NCBI RefSeq assembly: GCF_963677725.1
Contig: NZ_OY782507.1
Location: 4,090,501-4,154,500, forward strand
Reading direction: 5' to 3'
Source: an uncultured Cohaesibacter sp.
GTDB lineage: Bacteria; Pseudomonadota; Alphaproteobacteria; Rhizobiales; Cohaesibacteraceae
Length of the DNA stretch: 64,000 nucleotides
Positions within the stretch are counted from its first letter, which is position 1; each line of letters starts with the position of its first letter. Shown piece after piece: positions 8,140-17,690 of the stretch. The translations under genes were made by a program, and so were the position numbers. The notes below the pieces were generated by a model. That model saw nothing but the letters and a program-made list of their open reading frames with translations. It made no database searches and was not told where the DNA came from.

Positions 8140-9909
8140 ATGACACGTCAGATGACTGGTGCTGAAATGGTTATCCAAGCTCTGAAAGATCAGGGCGTTG
8201 ACCATATCTTTGGCTATCCCGGGGGAGCGGTTCTCCCGATTTATGACGAGATTTTTCAGCAGGAAGACATTGAGCATATTCTGGTGCGCCACGAGCAGGG
8301 TGCAGGCCATGCGGCTGAAGGCTATGCCCGCTCCACCGGTAAAGTCGGCGTGCTATTGGTAACCTCCGGTCCGGGTGCCACCAATGCCGTGACCCCGCTG
8401 GCCGATGCGCTGATGGATTCCATTCCGCTCGTTTGCATCACCGGGCAGGTGCCCACCGCGCTGATTGGCAGTGACGCGTTTCAGGAATGCGACACGTCCG
8501 GCGTTACCCGTCCCTGCACCAAGCATAACTATCTGGTGCGTCATATCGAGGATCTGTCACGCATTCTGCATGAAGCCTTTTATGTCGCGCGCTCTGGCCG
8601 TCCGGGTCCGGTTGTTGTTGATATCCCTAAGGATGTCCAGTTTGCGACTGGCATGTATCATGGGCCGTCCAACATCAGTCACAAGACCTACCATCCTCAG
8701 GTCAAGGGCGATCTGGAAAGCGTTCGCCGCGCTGTCGACATGTTGCTCAATGCCAAGAAGCCGATCATTTATTCCGGCGGCGGTGTCATCAATTCGGGCA
8801 ACGAAGCCTGTCAGATGCTGCGCGAGCTGATTTCCCTGACGGGCTATCCAATCACCTCGACGCTGATGGGATTGGGGGCTTATCCTGCATCCGGCGATGA
8901 GTGGCTCGGCATGTTGGGCATGCACGGCACTTATGAAGCCAATATGGCGATGCATGAATGTGATGTCATGTTGTGTATCGGTGCGCGGTTTGATGACCGC
9001 ATCACCGGGCGTCTGGATGCCTTCTCGCCAAACTCAAAGAAGATCCATATCGATATTGACCCGTCCTCGATCAACAAGATCGTGCAGGTGGATCTGGCAA
9101 TTGTTGGCGATGTCGGCCATGTGCTGGAAGACATGGTCCGCATCTGGCGGGCCAGCGGCAAAAAGCCTGCCAAGTCTGAAACTGCGGATTGGTGGGAACA
9201 GATCAAGATCTGGCGCAAGCGCGATTGCCTCGCCTATCGCCCAAATGATGATGTGATCATGCCGCAATATGCGTTGCAGCGCCTCAGTGAGAAGATCAAG
9301 GGCAAGGATACCTATATCACCACCGAGGTGGGCCAACACCAGATGTGGGCGGCGCAGTTCCTCGGGTTTGAAGAACCGCATCGCTGGATGACATCGGGCG
9401 GTCTTGGGACCATGGGCTATGGCTTCCCGGCTGCCATGGGGGTGCAAACTGCACACCGCGACAGTCTGGTGATTGACATTGCCGGTGATGCTTCGATCCA
9501 GATGACCATTCAGGAATTGTCCTGCTGTGTGCAGTATAACCTGCCGGTCAAGGTGATGATCCTCAACAACGAATATATGGGTATGGTGCGCCAGTGGCAG
9601 CAGCTGCTGCATGGCAACCGGATGTCAAATTCCTATGTTGAGGCGATGCCTGATTTCGTCAAGCTGGCAGAAGCCTATGGTGCCCATGGTATCATGTGTG
9701 ATCATCCTGATGATCTGGATGCGGCGATTGACGAAATGATCGCTCATGACGGTCCGGTTCTGTTTGATTGCCGTGTGGCCAAGCTTGCCAACTGCTTCCC
9801 GATGATTCCGTCGGGTCGGGCACATAACGACATGTTGTTGTCTGAAGAAGCAGAGGATGCAGAAAAAATCGCAACCGCAATCGGAGACGCCGGCAAGAAG
9901 CTGGTCTGA
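8140..9909 (+). CDS. ilvB: Acetolactate synthase, large subunit
   Basis: A 589-residue thiamine-diphosphate enzyme that condenses two pyruvates (or pyruvate and 2-ketobutyrate), the first common step of valine, leucine and isoleucine synthesis. The TPP-activating Glu is Glu52 in HEQGAGHAAEGYAR, preceded by YPGGAVLPIYDEI. The central FAD/Rossmann-like domain follows. The C-terminal TPP-binding domain carries GDASIQMTIQEL (about residue 450) and LNNEYMGMVRQWQQ (about 475-490). Length is typical. It is preceded by the leader peptide and attenuator, and followed 45 bases later by the regulatory subunit ilvN. Start supported by a TAAGGA site. Confidence 0.97.
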   Translation: MTRQMTGAEMVIQALKDQGVDHIFGYPGGAVLPIYDEIFQQEDIEHILVRHEQGAGHAAEGYARSTGKVGVLLVTSGPGATNAVTPLADALMDSIPLVCITGQVPTALIGSDAFQECDTSGVTRPCTKHNYLVRHIEDLSRILHEAFYVARSGRPGPVVVDIPKDVQFATGMYHGPSNISHKTYHPQVKGDLESVRRAVDMLLNAKKPIIYSGGGVINSGNEACQMLRELISLTGYPITSTLMGLGAYPASGDEWLGMLGMHGTYEANMAMHECDVMLCIGARFDDRITGRLDAFSPNSKKIHIDIDPSSINKIVQVDLAIVGDVGHVLEDMVRIWRASGKKPAKSETADWWEQIKIWRKRDCLAYRPNDDVIMPQYALQRLSEKIKGKDTYITTEVGQHQMWAAQFLGFEEPHRWMTSGGLGTMGYGFPAAMGVQTAHRDSLVIDIAGDASIQMTIQELSCCVQYNLPVKVMILNNEYMGMVRQWQQLLHGNRMSNSYVEAMPDFVKLAEAYGAHGIMCDHPDDLDAAIDEMIAHDGPVLFDCRVAKLANCFPMIPSGRAHNDMLLSEEAEDAEKIATAIGDAGKKLV

Positions 9910-9954
9910 TCGCTGTATCACCGACATTTTGAATTCAAAAGAAGGAACGGCAAG

Positions 9955-10497
9955 ATGCAACAGGGATCTGCCTATTTCATCGAAGAAGTCTCGACTGTGG
10001 AAGAAACGCACACTTTGTCGGTGCTCGTTGATAACGAGCCCGGCGTACTGGCCCGCGTTATTGGCCTTTTCTCCGGACGGGGCTATAACATTGACTCGTT
10101 GACTGTTTCGGAAACCTCGCACGAGGAGCATATCTCCCGTATTACCATCGTTACCACCGCAACGCCTCCGGTTCTGCAACAGATCCGCTCCCAGCTGGGA
10201 CGGCTCATTCCGGTTCATGAGGTGGCTGATCTGTCTCTGAGTGAGATCAAGCCACTGGAGCGTGAATTGGCTCTGGTCAAAGTGACCGGCCTTGGCGAGC
10301 AACGGGTGGAAGCTCTGCGTCTGGCAGATGCTTTCCGCGCTTCGGTGATCGATGCAACGCAGGAGCATTTCGTCTTTGAGCTGACCGGACGGACACAGAA
10401 GATTGAGCAATTCATCACCATCATGGAACCGCTTGGCCTTGTCGAGGTGTGCCGGACCGGGGTGATTGCTCTGCGGCGCGGTGGGGACAAGACCTGA
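9955..10497 (+). CDS. ilvN: Acetolactate synthase, small (regulatory) subunit
   Basis: A 180-residue subunit that activates the large subunit and confers valine feedback inhibition. An N-terminal ACT domain (about residues 18-92) contains the conserved VDNEPGVLARVIGLFSGRG loop, where branched-chain amino acids bind. The C-terminal ALS small-subunit domain (about 98-175) contains RELALVKV and the HFVFELTGRTQKIEQFI strand. It follows ilvB by 45 bases in one transcription unit. In some genomes the symbol ilvH is used for this size class. Confidence 0.95.
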   Translation: MQQGSAYFIEEVSTVEETHTLSVLVDNEPGVLARVIGLFSGRGYNIDSLTVSETSHEEHISRITIVTTATPPVLQQIRSQLGRLIPVHEVADLSLSEIKPLERELALVKVTGLGEQRVEALRLADAFRASVIDATQEHFVFELTGRTQKIEQFITIMEPLGLVEVCRTGVIALRRGGDKT

Positions 10498-10532
10498 TCC
10501 GGGTCGCCGTTGAAGCTTTGATCATGGAATGA

Positions 10533-11282
10533 ATGCCAATGAAAACGCGACTGAGTGTCAATGTGAATGCGGTTGCCATGCTGCGCAACCGACGCGACCT
10601 GCCATGGCCAAGTGTAACGGGCTTGTCCCGGTTGGCACTGGAGGCGGGAGCCAAGGGCATCACGGTGCATCCACGCCCCGATGAACGCCATATTCGCCGA
10701 CAGGATGTGCGGGATCTGGCCGAGATGATCAGAGGTGACTTCCCGGGCAAGGAACTATGCCTTGAAGGGTATCCGGACGAGCGCTTTCTTGCCCTGTGCG
10801 AGGAAGCCAAGCCTGATCAGGTGCTCTTCGTGCCCGATGATCCGGCGCAGACGACCTCGGACCATGGCTGGGATTTTGAAGCCAACGACGCCTTGCTCCG
10901 GGCAAGTGTCGCGCGGATGAAAAAAGCCGGAATGCGGGTTTCATTGTTTGTCGACCCCATTGCCTCCCAACCAGCCAAGGCGGCGGCAGTCGGGGCGGAC
11001 CGGATCGAGATCTATACCGGTCCCTATGGGGCCTGCTATGATGATCCGGCGGCGGAAAAGGCCTGTATTGATGCGCTGGTAGAGACGGCAGAAGCGGCGC
11101 GTGTCGCTGGGCTGGCGGTCAATGCCGGGCACGATCTGACGCCGGAGAATCTGCCGGCTCTGATCGAGCGGGTGCCTTATATCGAGGAAGTCTCTATTGG
11201 CCATGGCTTCGTGGCCGATGCGCTGATTTACGGATTTGCCGAAAGCGTGCGGCGCTTTCAGGTCTCTATGGGTGAGCTTTAG
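10533..11282 (+). CDS. pdxJ: Pyridoxine 5'-phosphate synthase PdxJ
   Basis: A TIM-barrel enzyme of about 249 residues that forms pyridoxine 5'-phosphate from 1-deoxyxylulose 5-phosphate and 3-amino-2-oxopropyl phosphate, in the DXP-dependent vitamin B6 route. Recognisable elements are LSVNVNAVAMLRN at the N-terminus, GITVHPRPDERHI, then VSLFVDPIASQ, RIEIYTGPYGACY, NAGHDLTPENLP and a closing EVSIGHGFVADALIYG phosphate-binding loop. A second in-frame ATG lies 6 bases on (10539) and could be the true start; the ribosome binding site is weak for both. It lies between ilvN and ilvC, probably co-transcribed with ilvBN. PLP is needed by the transaminase ending the same pathway, which gives the placement a metabolic logic. 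Confidence 0.93.
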   Translation: MPMKTRLSVNVNAVAMLRNRRDLPWPSVTGLSRLALEAGAKGITVHPRPDERHIRRQDVRDLAEMIRGDFPGKELCLEGYPDERFLALCEEAKPDQVLFVPDDPAQTTSDHGWDFEANDALLRASVARMKKAGMRVSLFVDPIASQPAKAAAVGADRIEIYTGPYGACYDDPAAEKACIDALVETAEAARVAGLAVNAGHDLTPENLPALIERVPYIEEVSIGHGFVADALIYGFAESVRRFQVSMGEL

Positions 11283-11334
11283 GCTCCCCCGTCTGTGGCT
11301 ATGGTTGATTGCCTGGCCGCAGCGAATGAATTTG

Positions 11335-11352
11335 CGACACCTTTCGGTGTCG
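11335..11352 (+). other. Short perfect hairpin after pdxJ
   Basis: CGACACC (11335-11341) and CGGTGTCG-side bases (11346-11352) form a 7-bp stem with a TTTC tetraloop. No T-run follows. It lies in the roughly 200-base gap between pdxJ and ilvC, and could be a message-processing or weak termination element. Confidence 0.4.
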
Positions 11353-11455
11353 TCTCGTATGGTTTGGGCTTGACGCGGGCTATCACTTATTTTAGGCCGT
11401 GGTTCAAATCTTTCTGTTTCGACCAATTCAATGGCTGTTCGGGAAACATTCGTAG

Positions 11456-12502
<1,047 letters not shown>

Positions 12503-12524
12503 TTTTTTCTGCTGCGACACGTTG

Positions 12525-12555
12525 AAAAATCCCGGTCCTTGCGGCCGGGATTTTT
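12525..12555 (+). terminator. Rho-independent terminator of ilvC
   Basis: AAAAATCCCGG (12525-12535) pairs with CCGGGATTTTT (12545-12555), an 11-bp stem with a 9-base loop whose 3' arm supplies the T-run. It lies 22 bases after the ilvC stop. Confidence 0.85.
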
Positions 12556-12699
12556 CATTTGAACGCTGTTAAGACTTGATTCAGACTTGCTTGCTTTGAT
12601 TTGTCTGAAATAAGTCTCGCATGGGGCTGAGCTCTGGTGAGTGAGCGCCTTTACGCCTATGCTGGCAATTCTCCATTTTCATGATTGCAGGGTCCTTCA

Positions 12700-13623
12700 A
12701 TGTCCAAATCCGCAAGACGCTATTCTATCCTTGATGTTTTTACCGATAAGGCTTTGGCGGGAAATCCGCTGGCGGTGGTTCTGGACAGCGACGGTCTGTC
12801 GGACGAACAAATGTTGAAGATTGCCAAGGAATTCAATCTCTCCGAGACGGTCTTTGTCTGTGCGCCGGACAATCCGGCTCACAATGCATCAGTACGGATT
12901 TTCACGCCCGGGCTGGAACTTCCCTTTGCGGGCCATCCAACGGTGGGTACGGCGGTGCTGCTGGGCATGGAGAGATATTCTGATTTGACGGACGATATGG
13001 ATTGCATGGTGGTGCTTGAGGAAAAGATCGGGCTGGTCCGGTGCATGGTCAAGATCGTTCATGATGGGTGTGGAGAGGCCGTGTTTGAATTGCCCAAACT
13101 GGCAGAACCGGTGGCAATGTCCCTTGGCTCGAAGGATGAGATTGCGGCCGCTCTGGGATTGCATATCGAGGATATCGGTTTTGAAAATCACGTACCAACG
13201 GTCTATTCCGCAGGTGTTCCCTTTGCGATGGTGCCGTTGAAGAATCTCGATGCGGTTCAAAGGGCGCGCCCTGTCATGCCGAGCTGGAGCACCGCTTTCG
13301 GTTCGCATGAGCATAATGACGCGTTTGTCTATAGTCGCGAGACTGTGAAGCATACATCAAACTTCCACAGCCGGATGTTTGCGCCGGGCATGGGGATTGC
13401 CGAGGATCCGGCAACCGGAGCGGCGGTTGCTGCTTTCTCCGGCGTGATCCATAAATTTGATCGACCCGTCAAGGGCACCAATTCCTATGTGATCGAACAG
13501 GGCTTCGAACTTGGGCGGCCATCGATCATTCATCTGGAACTGGATATTGAAGGCGATGCCGCCAAAGCCGCACGGATTGGCGGCAAGGCCGTGCAGATTG
13601 CGTCAGGCGAGCTTTATGTTTGA
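12700..13623 (+). CDS. PhzF family isomerase/epimerase
   Basis: A 307-residue protein of the PhzF/diaminopimelate-epimerase fold. The two-domain family signature is visible: LDVFTDKALAGNPLAVV at residues 8-24 and the catalytic Glu in FNLSETVFV at about residue 48. The RIFTPGLELPFAGHPTVG loop follows, and late in the protein a GIAEDPATGAAVAA anion-binding turn. PhzF itself isomerises a phenazine precursor, but no phenazine genes are nearby, so the substrate here is unknown. The start at ATG 12700 has an AGGGT site; a TTG 15 bases upstream is less likely. A racemase-like gene follows 24 bases after the stop, suggesting a two-gene unit acting on an amino-acid-like compound. Confidence 0.88.
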   Translation: MSKSARRYSILDVFTDKALAGNPLAVVLDSDGLSDEQMLKIAKEFNLSETVFVCAPDNPAHNASVRIFTPGLELPFAGHPTVGTAVLLGMERYSDLTDDMDCMVVLEEKIGLVRCMVKIVHDGCGEAVFELPKLAEPVAMSLGSKDEIAAALGLHIEDIGFENHVPTVYSAGVPFAMVPLKNLDAVQRARPVMPSWSTAFGSHEHNDAFVYSRETVKHTSNFHSRMFAPGMGIAEDPATGAAVAAFSGVIHKFDRPVKGTNSYVIEQGFELGRPSIIHLELDIEGDAAKAARIGGKAVQIASGELYV

Positions 13624-13647
13624 GCGCTGGTTTGAGGACCGGATTTG

Positions 13648-14325
13648 ATGGTTGAGAGATTGGCTTTTCTGCATACCGCAGACAGCAATGTGGAACCCTT
13701 TGATGCGGCAGCGCTCGCTGCTGGATTTGGCGCCTCCCGACATCAGGTGCGCTCTGACCTGCTGGCGCGTGCGACAGAAGAGGGCGGCGTCAGTGCCGCG
13801 CTTGAAGCTGATGTCGAGGCCGCGCTGGATGAGGAATTGTCCAAGGCCGATCTGGTGTTTCTGACCTGTTCGAGCATCGGGGCCGTCGCCGACAAGATGC
13901 AGGAGCAGGGGCTGCCAATTCAACGCACCGACAAGGTGTTGGCCGATGCCGTGTTGGCCGATGCGCTCGCTTTGCCAAAGGGGGCGTCAGTTGCGGTACT
14001 GGTGGTCGCCCCGACGAGCATTGGGCCCACAAGCAACCTGTTCAAGGCGCAACAAAGTGCGATGAAGGCAGAGGGCGTTCCTCTGGATGTAACGTTGGTG
14101 CCTGACGTGTGGAATGATTTTCTGGCAGGCGATATGGCACGTTACCTGGAGGGTTTGAAACAGGCCATTGTCCGTTTCGCTGCGGCCAATCCGTCCTACA
14201 CCCATATTGCGCTGGCCCAAGCCTCGATGAGCAAAGCGGCTGAGGGTGTTGATGTTGGGGGCGCTTCGCTCTGGACCATTCCATCGGCGACCAAGGCCTA
14301 TCTGGCCAAGTTGAAGCAAGGCTAG
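13648..14325 (+). CDS. Aspartate/glutamate racemase superfamily-like protein
   Basis: A 225-residue protein resembling the Asp/Glu/hydantoin racemase fold, with two Rossmann-like halves. The first catalytic position is present as Cys74 in VFLTCSSIGAVADKM. The second half shows THIALAQASMSKAA where a catalytic Cys is normally expected; here the place is occupied by Ala190-Gln-Ala-Ser193. That suggests a one-cysteine member, which may not be a true racemase and could instead be a decarboxylase-, isomerase- or lyase-like relative. It follows the PhzF-like gene closely in the same direction and is probably co-expressed. The start at 13648 is preferred over a TTG codon immediately before it. The family assignment is by motif and general pattern. 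Confidence 0.65.
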   Translation: MVERLAFLHTADSNVEPFDAAALAAGFGASRHQVRSDLLARATEEGGVSAALEADVEAALDEELSKADLVFLTCSSIGAVADKMQEQGLPIQRTDKVLADAVLADALALPKGASVAVLVVAPTSIGPTSNLFKAQQSAMKAEGVPLDVTLVPDVWNDFLAGDMARYLEGLKQAIVRFAAANPSYTHIALAQASMSKAAEGVDVGGASLWTIPSATKAYLAKLKQG

Positions 14326-14450
14326 AGCAATTCTCGCAAACACCAGCTACGAGACTGCAAGAGCATACTGAAAAATGGCGTTTAAATCTAAATCGGTGAT
14401 CCGGTTATCTTCAAAGTGCTCCAGTTAGCCCCACTTGAGCCGATAAGAAC

Positions 14451-14483
14451 AAAGCTCCGTGCTCTGATTGAGGCGGGGCTTTT
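14451..14483 (+). terminator. Probable terminator of the PhzF/racemase pair
   Basis: AAAGCTCCG (14451-14459) pairs with CGGGGCTTT (14474-14482), nine pairs including one T-G. The T-run is short because most Ts are in the stem. It lies about 125 bases after the racemase-like stop, so a later end to that message, or a role in the leuA leader, is possible. Confidence 0.45.
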
Positions 14484-14633
14484 GCGTGGATGAGGCCGCA
14501 GACCATGCATAACGGCATTTTCTATTGGAATATTTCAAATTTCTGGCTTGTGATGTTGTTATTGTTCAGCTAGAAAGTTTACATCAGACTATGAATGGCC
14601 CCCGTGCGGGTCGAATTGACTGCGAGAGACTTT

Positions 14634-14738
14634 ATGACCGCTCCAAAGAGCAAAATTGGTCAGACTGCCTTGGTTGAGCTGCAGGCTCCCAGCACTTTCG
14701 CACGTCTACAGTCCGGTCTCCTCCTAATCTGCCCCTGA
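14634..14738 (+). CDS. Candidate leuA leader peptide
   Basis: A 34-codon frame starting at ATG 14634 (GAGAG site 5 bases upstream) and ending at TGA 14736. It ends in ...RLQSGLLLICP, with three Leu codons and an Ile in a row (CTC CTC CTA ATC) just before the stop, and has three further Leu codons earlier. Its position 135 bases upstream of leuA and the overlap of its stop with a stable hairpin suggest a leucine-sensing leader. Against this, no poly-T terminator follows, so a standard transcription attenuator is not shown. It could act through Rho or translation, or be fortuitous. Confidence 0.42.
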   Translation: MTAPKSKIGQTALVELQAPSTFARLQSGLLLICP

Positions 14739-14781
14739 ACATCGACAGGCGCCGAAACGGTCGGCGGCGGATCTTCAGGGG
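14732..14781 (+). promoter_or_regulatory. Stem-loop over the stop codon of the leuA leader
   Basis: CCCCTGAA (14732-14739) is exactly complementary to TTCAGGGG (14774-14781). Inside it CGCCG (14750-14754) pairs with CGGCG (14762-14766). The outer stem includes the TGA stop of the candidate leader peptide, so a ribosome reaching the stop would open it, while one stalled at the Leu codons would partly or fully mask it. No T-run follows. Confidence 0.45.
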
Positions 14782-14872
14782 ATGACTTATCAAGCAGCAA
14801 GATACTTTCTCGCCGCGTGACCAGTTTTCAGATGTGCATTTCCACTGGGGCGGCCAAATCAGGACGAATTCG

Positions 14873-16417
14873 ATGACTGACAATATTATCATTTTTGACA
14901 CCACCTTGCGCGATGGCGAACAATCTCCTGGCGCCTCCATGACGCTGGAAGAAAAGTTGCAGGTGGCGCGCGTCCTCGACGAGATGGGTGTCGATGTGAT
15001 CGAGGCCGGTTTTCCAATCGCGTCGAATGGCGATTTCGAGGCCGTGTCCGAGATTGCCAAAGTGGTGAAAAATTCCGTGGTTTGTGGCTTGGCGCGCGCC
15101 GGTGCCAAGGATATCGACCGGGCGGGCGAAGCCATCAAACATGCCAATCGGGGCCGCATTCACACTTTCATTTCCACCAGCCCGCTGCATATGAAATTCA
15201 AATTGCAGATGGAGCCGGACCGGGTTTACGAGAAGGTGATCGAATCCGTCACCCGCGCCCGCAACTGGACCGACGATGTGGAATGGTCCTGTGAAGATGG
15301 CACCCGGACCGAATTTGAGTTCATGTGCCGTTGTGTTGAAGCGGCGATCAATGCGGGCGCCACGACCATCAATATTCCCGACACCGTTGGCTATACCACA
15401 CCGGACGAAATCCGTTCGCTGTTCTCGCGGGTGATCGAGACGGTGCCAAATTCCGACAAGGCGGTGTTCTCGACCCATAACCACAATGATTTGGGTATGG
15501 CGGTCGCAAACTCCCTGGCTGCGGTCAAGGGCGGCGCGCGTCAGATTGAATGCACCATCAATGGCTTGGGCGAACGAGCCGGCAATGCTGCGTTGGAAGA
15601 GATCGTCATGGCGATCCGCACCCGCAATGATGAATATCCCTATGCCAACAATATCAAACCGAAGTTCCTGACCCGCGCATCCAAGCTGGTGTCTGCTGTG
15701 TCTGCCTTCCCGGTCCAGTATAACAAGGCGATTGTTGGCAAAAATGCCTTTGCCCATGAGTCTGGCATCCATCAGGACGGGATGCTGAAAAATGCTGAAA
15801 CCTATGAAATCATGAAGCCCGAAGATGTGGGTGTTGTGGGCACCGATCTGGTGATGGGCAAGCATTCCGGTCGCCATGCTTTCAAGAAGAAGCTGGAAGA
15901 ATTGGGCTATGAGTTGGGCGAGAATGCCTTGCAGGATGCCTTCAACCGCTTCAAGGATCTGGCCGACAAGAAAAAGCATATCTTCGATGAGGATATCGAA
16001 GCTTTGGTTGATACCGAGGTTGCAGGTGCATCCGAGAAGATCAAGGTGATCGGTATGACCGTGATTGCCGGTACTGGTGGCGTGCAGAAGGCAATCGTGA
16101 CGCTGGATTTGGACGGCACCCATGTGACCAAGGAAGCGACGGGCGATGGTCCGGTGGATGCGATCTTCAATGCCATCAAACAGATGATCACCCATGATGC
16201 CCGTTTGCAGCTCTATCAAGTGAGCGCTGTGACCGCAGGCACCGATGCGCAGGCTGAAGTTTCCTGCCGTCTGAGCGAGAATGGCACCACTGTCACCGGT
16301 CGTTCGGCGGATACGGACACCATGGTCGCGTCGGCCAAGGCTTATGTTTCCGCCTTGAACAAGCTGATGACCCGCCGGGAAAAGCAGATCCAGAATGCGC
16401 AAACGAGCGTGGATTGA
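14873..16417 (+). CDS. leuA: 2-isopropylmalate synthase LeuA
   Basis: A 514-residue enzyme condensing acetyl-CoA with 2-ketoisovalerate, the committed step of leucine synthesis. The catalytic barrel starts IIFDTTLRDGEQSPGASM (residues 5-22) and contains STHNHNDLGMAVANSLAAV with the metal-binding His-x-His. The FAHESGIHQDGMLK hinge follows near residue 300. The C-terminal regulatory (leucine-binding) domain spans about residues 390-500, so feedback inhibition by leucine is expected. The start at 14873 has an AGGACG site; an in-frame ATG at 14834 would add 13 unconserved residues. A long leader with a possible leader peptide precedes it and a perfect terminator follows. Confidence 0.96.
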   Translation: MTDNIIIFDTTLRDGEQSPGASMTLEEKLQVARVLDEMGVDVIEAGFPIASNGDFEAVSEIAKVVKNSVVCGLARAGAKDIDRAGEAIKHANRGRIHTFISTSPLHMKFKLQMEPDRVYEKVIESVTRARNWTDDVEWSCEDGTRTEFEFMCRCVEAAINAGATTINIPDTVGYTTPDEIRSLFSRVIETVPNSDKAVFSTHNHNDLGMAVANSLAAVKGGARQIECTINGLGERAGNAALEEIVMAIRTRNDEYPYANNIKPKFLTRASKLVSAVSAFPVQYNKAIVGKNAFAHESGIHQDGMLKNAETYEIMKPEDVGVVGTDLVMGKHSGRHAFKKKLEELGYELGENALQDAFNRFKDLADKKKHIFDEDIEALVDTEVAGASEKIKVIGMTVIAGTGGVQKAIVTLDLDGTHVTKEATGDGPVDAIFNAIKQMITHDARLQLYQVSAVTAGTDAQAEVSCRLSENGTTVTGRSADTDTMVASAKAYVSALNKLMTRREKQIQNAQTSVD

Positions 16418-16439
16418 TCCTGCTCAGATCTTATGCAAC

Positions 16440-16466
16440 AAAGGGCGGGTAACAACCCGCCCTTTC
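16440..16466 (+). terminator. Rho-independent terminator of leuA
   Basis: AAGGGCGGGT (16441-16450) pairs perfectly with ACCCGCCCTT (16455-16464) around an AACA loop, with T residues continuing on the 3' side. It begins 23 bases after the leuA stop. Confidence 0.88.
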
Positions 16467-16503
16467 TATTTCCCCCTATGATTGCTTGATGGAGATATGC
16501 CCA

Positions 16504-17055
16504 ATGACCCAATCCAGTGGAACTGTCTTTGCTGTTTGTGCCAGCGATCATCATGGTTTCTCAAAGGATCCAAAAGAGGAAATCCGCCTGTTGGCTGGAC
16601 TGGGTGTGGAAGGGGATGCTCATATGGGCGAGACGGTGAAGCATCGCTCGCGGGTCCGGGTTGACCCTACTCAACCCAATCTGCGTCAGGTGCATCTGAT
16701 TCATAGAGAATTGTTTGATGAGGTTGCCGAACAGGGCTTCACCGTAACGCAAGGGGATATGGGCGAGAATATCACAACGTGCGGCATTGATCTGTTGGCG
16801 CTTCCGACGGGAACGCTCATCACCATTGGTGATGAGGCCGAGGTGGAGCTGACCGGCTTGCGCAATCCCTGCCAGCAGATTGAAAATTGGCAGCCCGGTT
16901 TGCTCTCGGCGGTGCTTGTGAAGGGCGAGGATGGTCGCTTGATCCGCAAGTCCGGTGTCATGGGCATCGTGCGCAAAGGTGGGTTGGTCAAGCCCGGTGA
17001 TCAGCTCGAGGTCATTCTGCCTGCAGAGCCCCACAAGCCGCTGGAGCGGGTCTAA
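16504..17055 (+). CDS. MOSC domain-containing protein
   Basis: A 183-residue stand-alone MOSC-domain protein. The MOSC fold is the molybdenum-cofactor sulfurase C-terminal beta barrel, thought to handle sulfur or metal-sulfur groups. Seen here are LLAGLGVEGDAHMGE (residues about 30-45), the long strand VTQGDMGENITTCGIDL, and the conserved cysteine in TGLRNPCQQIENWQPGLL at about residue 125, the presumed sulfur carrier. Stand-alone proteins of this kind (YiiM-like) have been linked to reduction of N-hydroxylated compounds, but no assignment is possible here. The ATG at 16504 was chosen for its GGAGAT site. It stands alone after the leuA terminator and is convergent with the next gene. Confidence 0.85.
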   Translation: MTQSSGTVFAVCASDHHGFSKDPKEEIRLLAGLGVEGDAHMGETVKHRSRVRVDPTQPNLRQVHLIHRELFDEVAEQGFTVTQGDMGENITTCGIDLLALPTGTLITIGDEAEVELTGLRNPCQQIENWQPGLLSAVLVKGEDGRLIRKSGVMGIVRKGGLVKPGDQLEVILPAEPHKPLERV

Positions 17056-17093
17056 GCCCCGTCAGTCAGGCGGATCTTCAGGCAAGGATCTTC

Positions 17094-17540
17094 TCAGGCA
17101 AGGATCTGGAGCAGATGGGACGGGCAGGTGCGGCAGTCCGAGCTGCCAAAGCCGGGCAGCGGGTAGGCGACAGGGCAATTTGCATCAAGTGAGGCCCTCA
17201 AGTCGCATTCGTTGCCGTCCGTCCAGCCATAGGCAAATTTGTCCAAGGTGTTGGTTGAGATCTGATCGATATGCCAGCGCAGCTTTTTCTCTGGACGCAA
17301 ATGACGGCCAAGGCGGGCACGCAGTCCACCCGGACCATAGGCGCTGCCTATATAGGCATAGAGACCTGGTTTCAGCATCGCTGTCCTTGGGCGGCTGATG
17401 GGCATGGCAGCGTCAAGTTGTAGCAGCAAGATATAGGTTCCACCCTCAGTCGGACAGTCTTGAATGGTGTCAAAAGCACCGGAAAATGCCGGGATCTGCT
17501 GTTTTTGCAGTGCTTTTATAAAGCTATCGGGCAGGCGCAT
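17094..17540 (-). CDS. GIY-YIG nuclease family protein (DUF123-like)
   Basis: A 148-residue protein of the DUF123/GIY-YIG-like group. The degenerate GIY-YIG core is read as GTYILLLQL followed by PGLYAYIGSAYGPGGLRARLGRHLR. A conserved KKLRWHIDQIST block follows, and finally a Cys-rich C-terminus (CDLRASL, NCPVAYPLPGFGSSDCRTCPSHL) that could hold a metal ion. In some organisms this domain is fused to endonuclease III, which hints at nucleic acid processing, but the free-standing bacterial form has no assigned role. It faces the MOSC gene tail to tail. About 150 bases separate its start from the DUF465 gene, a divergent promoter region. Confidence 0.8.
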   Translation of the reverse strand: MRLPDSFIKALQKQQIPAFSGAFDTIQDCPTEGGTYILLLQLDAAMPISRPRTAMLKPGLYAYIGSAYGPGGLRARLGRHLRPEKKLRWHIDQISTNTLDKFAYGWTDGNECDLRASLDANCPVAYPLPGFGSSDCRTCPSHLLQILA

Positions 17541-17690
17541 GGCTTGCGACCCTTTTGGTCAGTATTACTCGAAAACAACTTGGGATATATACTTTAGTTT
17601 TTCCGAAATTACCCTCAGATTGATCTGCTTCAAAGTCCGCCGAATAGGGCGGGCGCACACTCAAGGGGCAGCAATAGGGAGTAATAGACA

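Larger units (their letters stand above)
14326..14872 (+). other. Long leader region upstream of leuA
   Basis: This 547-base stretch holds a terminator-like hairpin near 14451, an AT-rich segment near 14520-14580 that could contain the leuA promoter, a candidate 34-codon leader peptide (14634-14738) and a two-part hairpin overlapping that peptide's stop codon. These are listed separately. No tRNA, T-box signature or longer gene was recognised. Confidence 0.5.

Noticed and set aside
14632..16402. Long minus-strand frames opposite leuA (175 and 524 codons).
   Set aside because: They are antisense to a gene with all leuA signatures and show shadow composition (His/Arg/Ile rich) with no family match.
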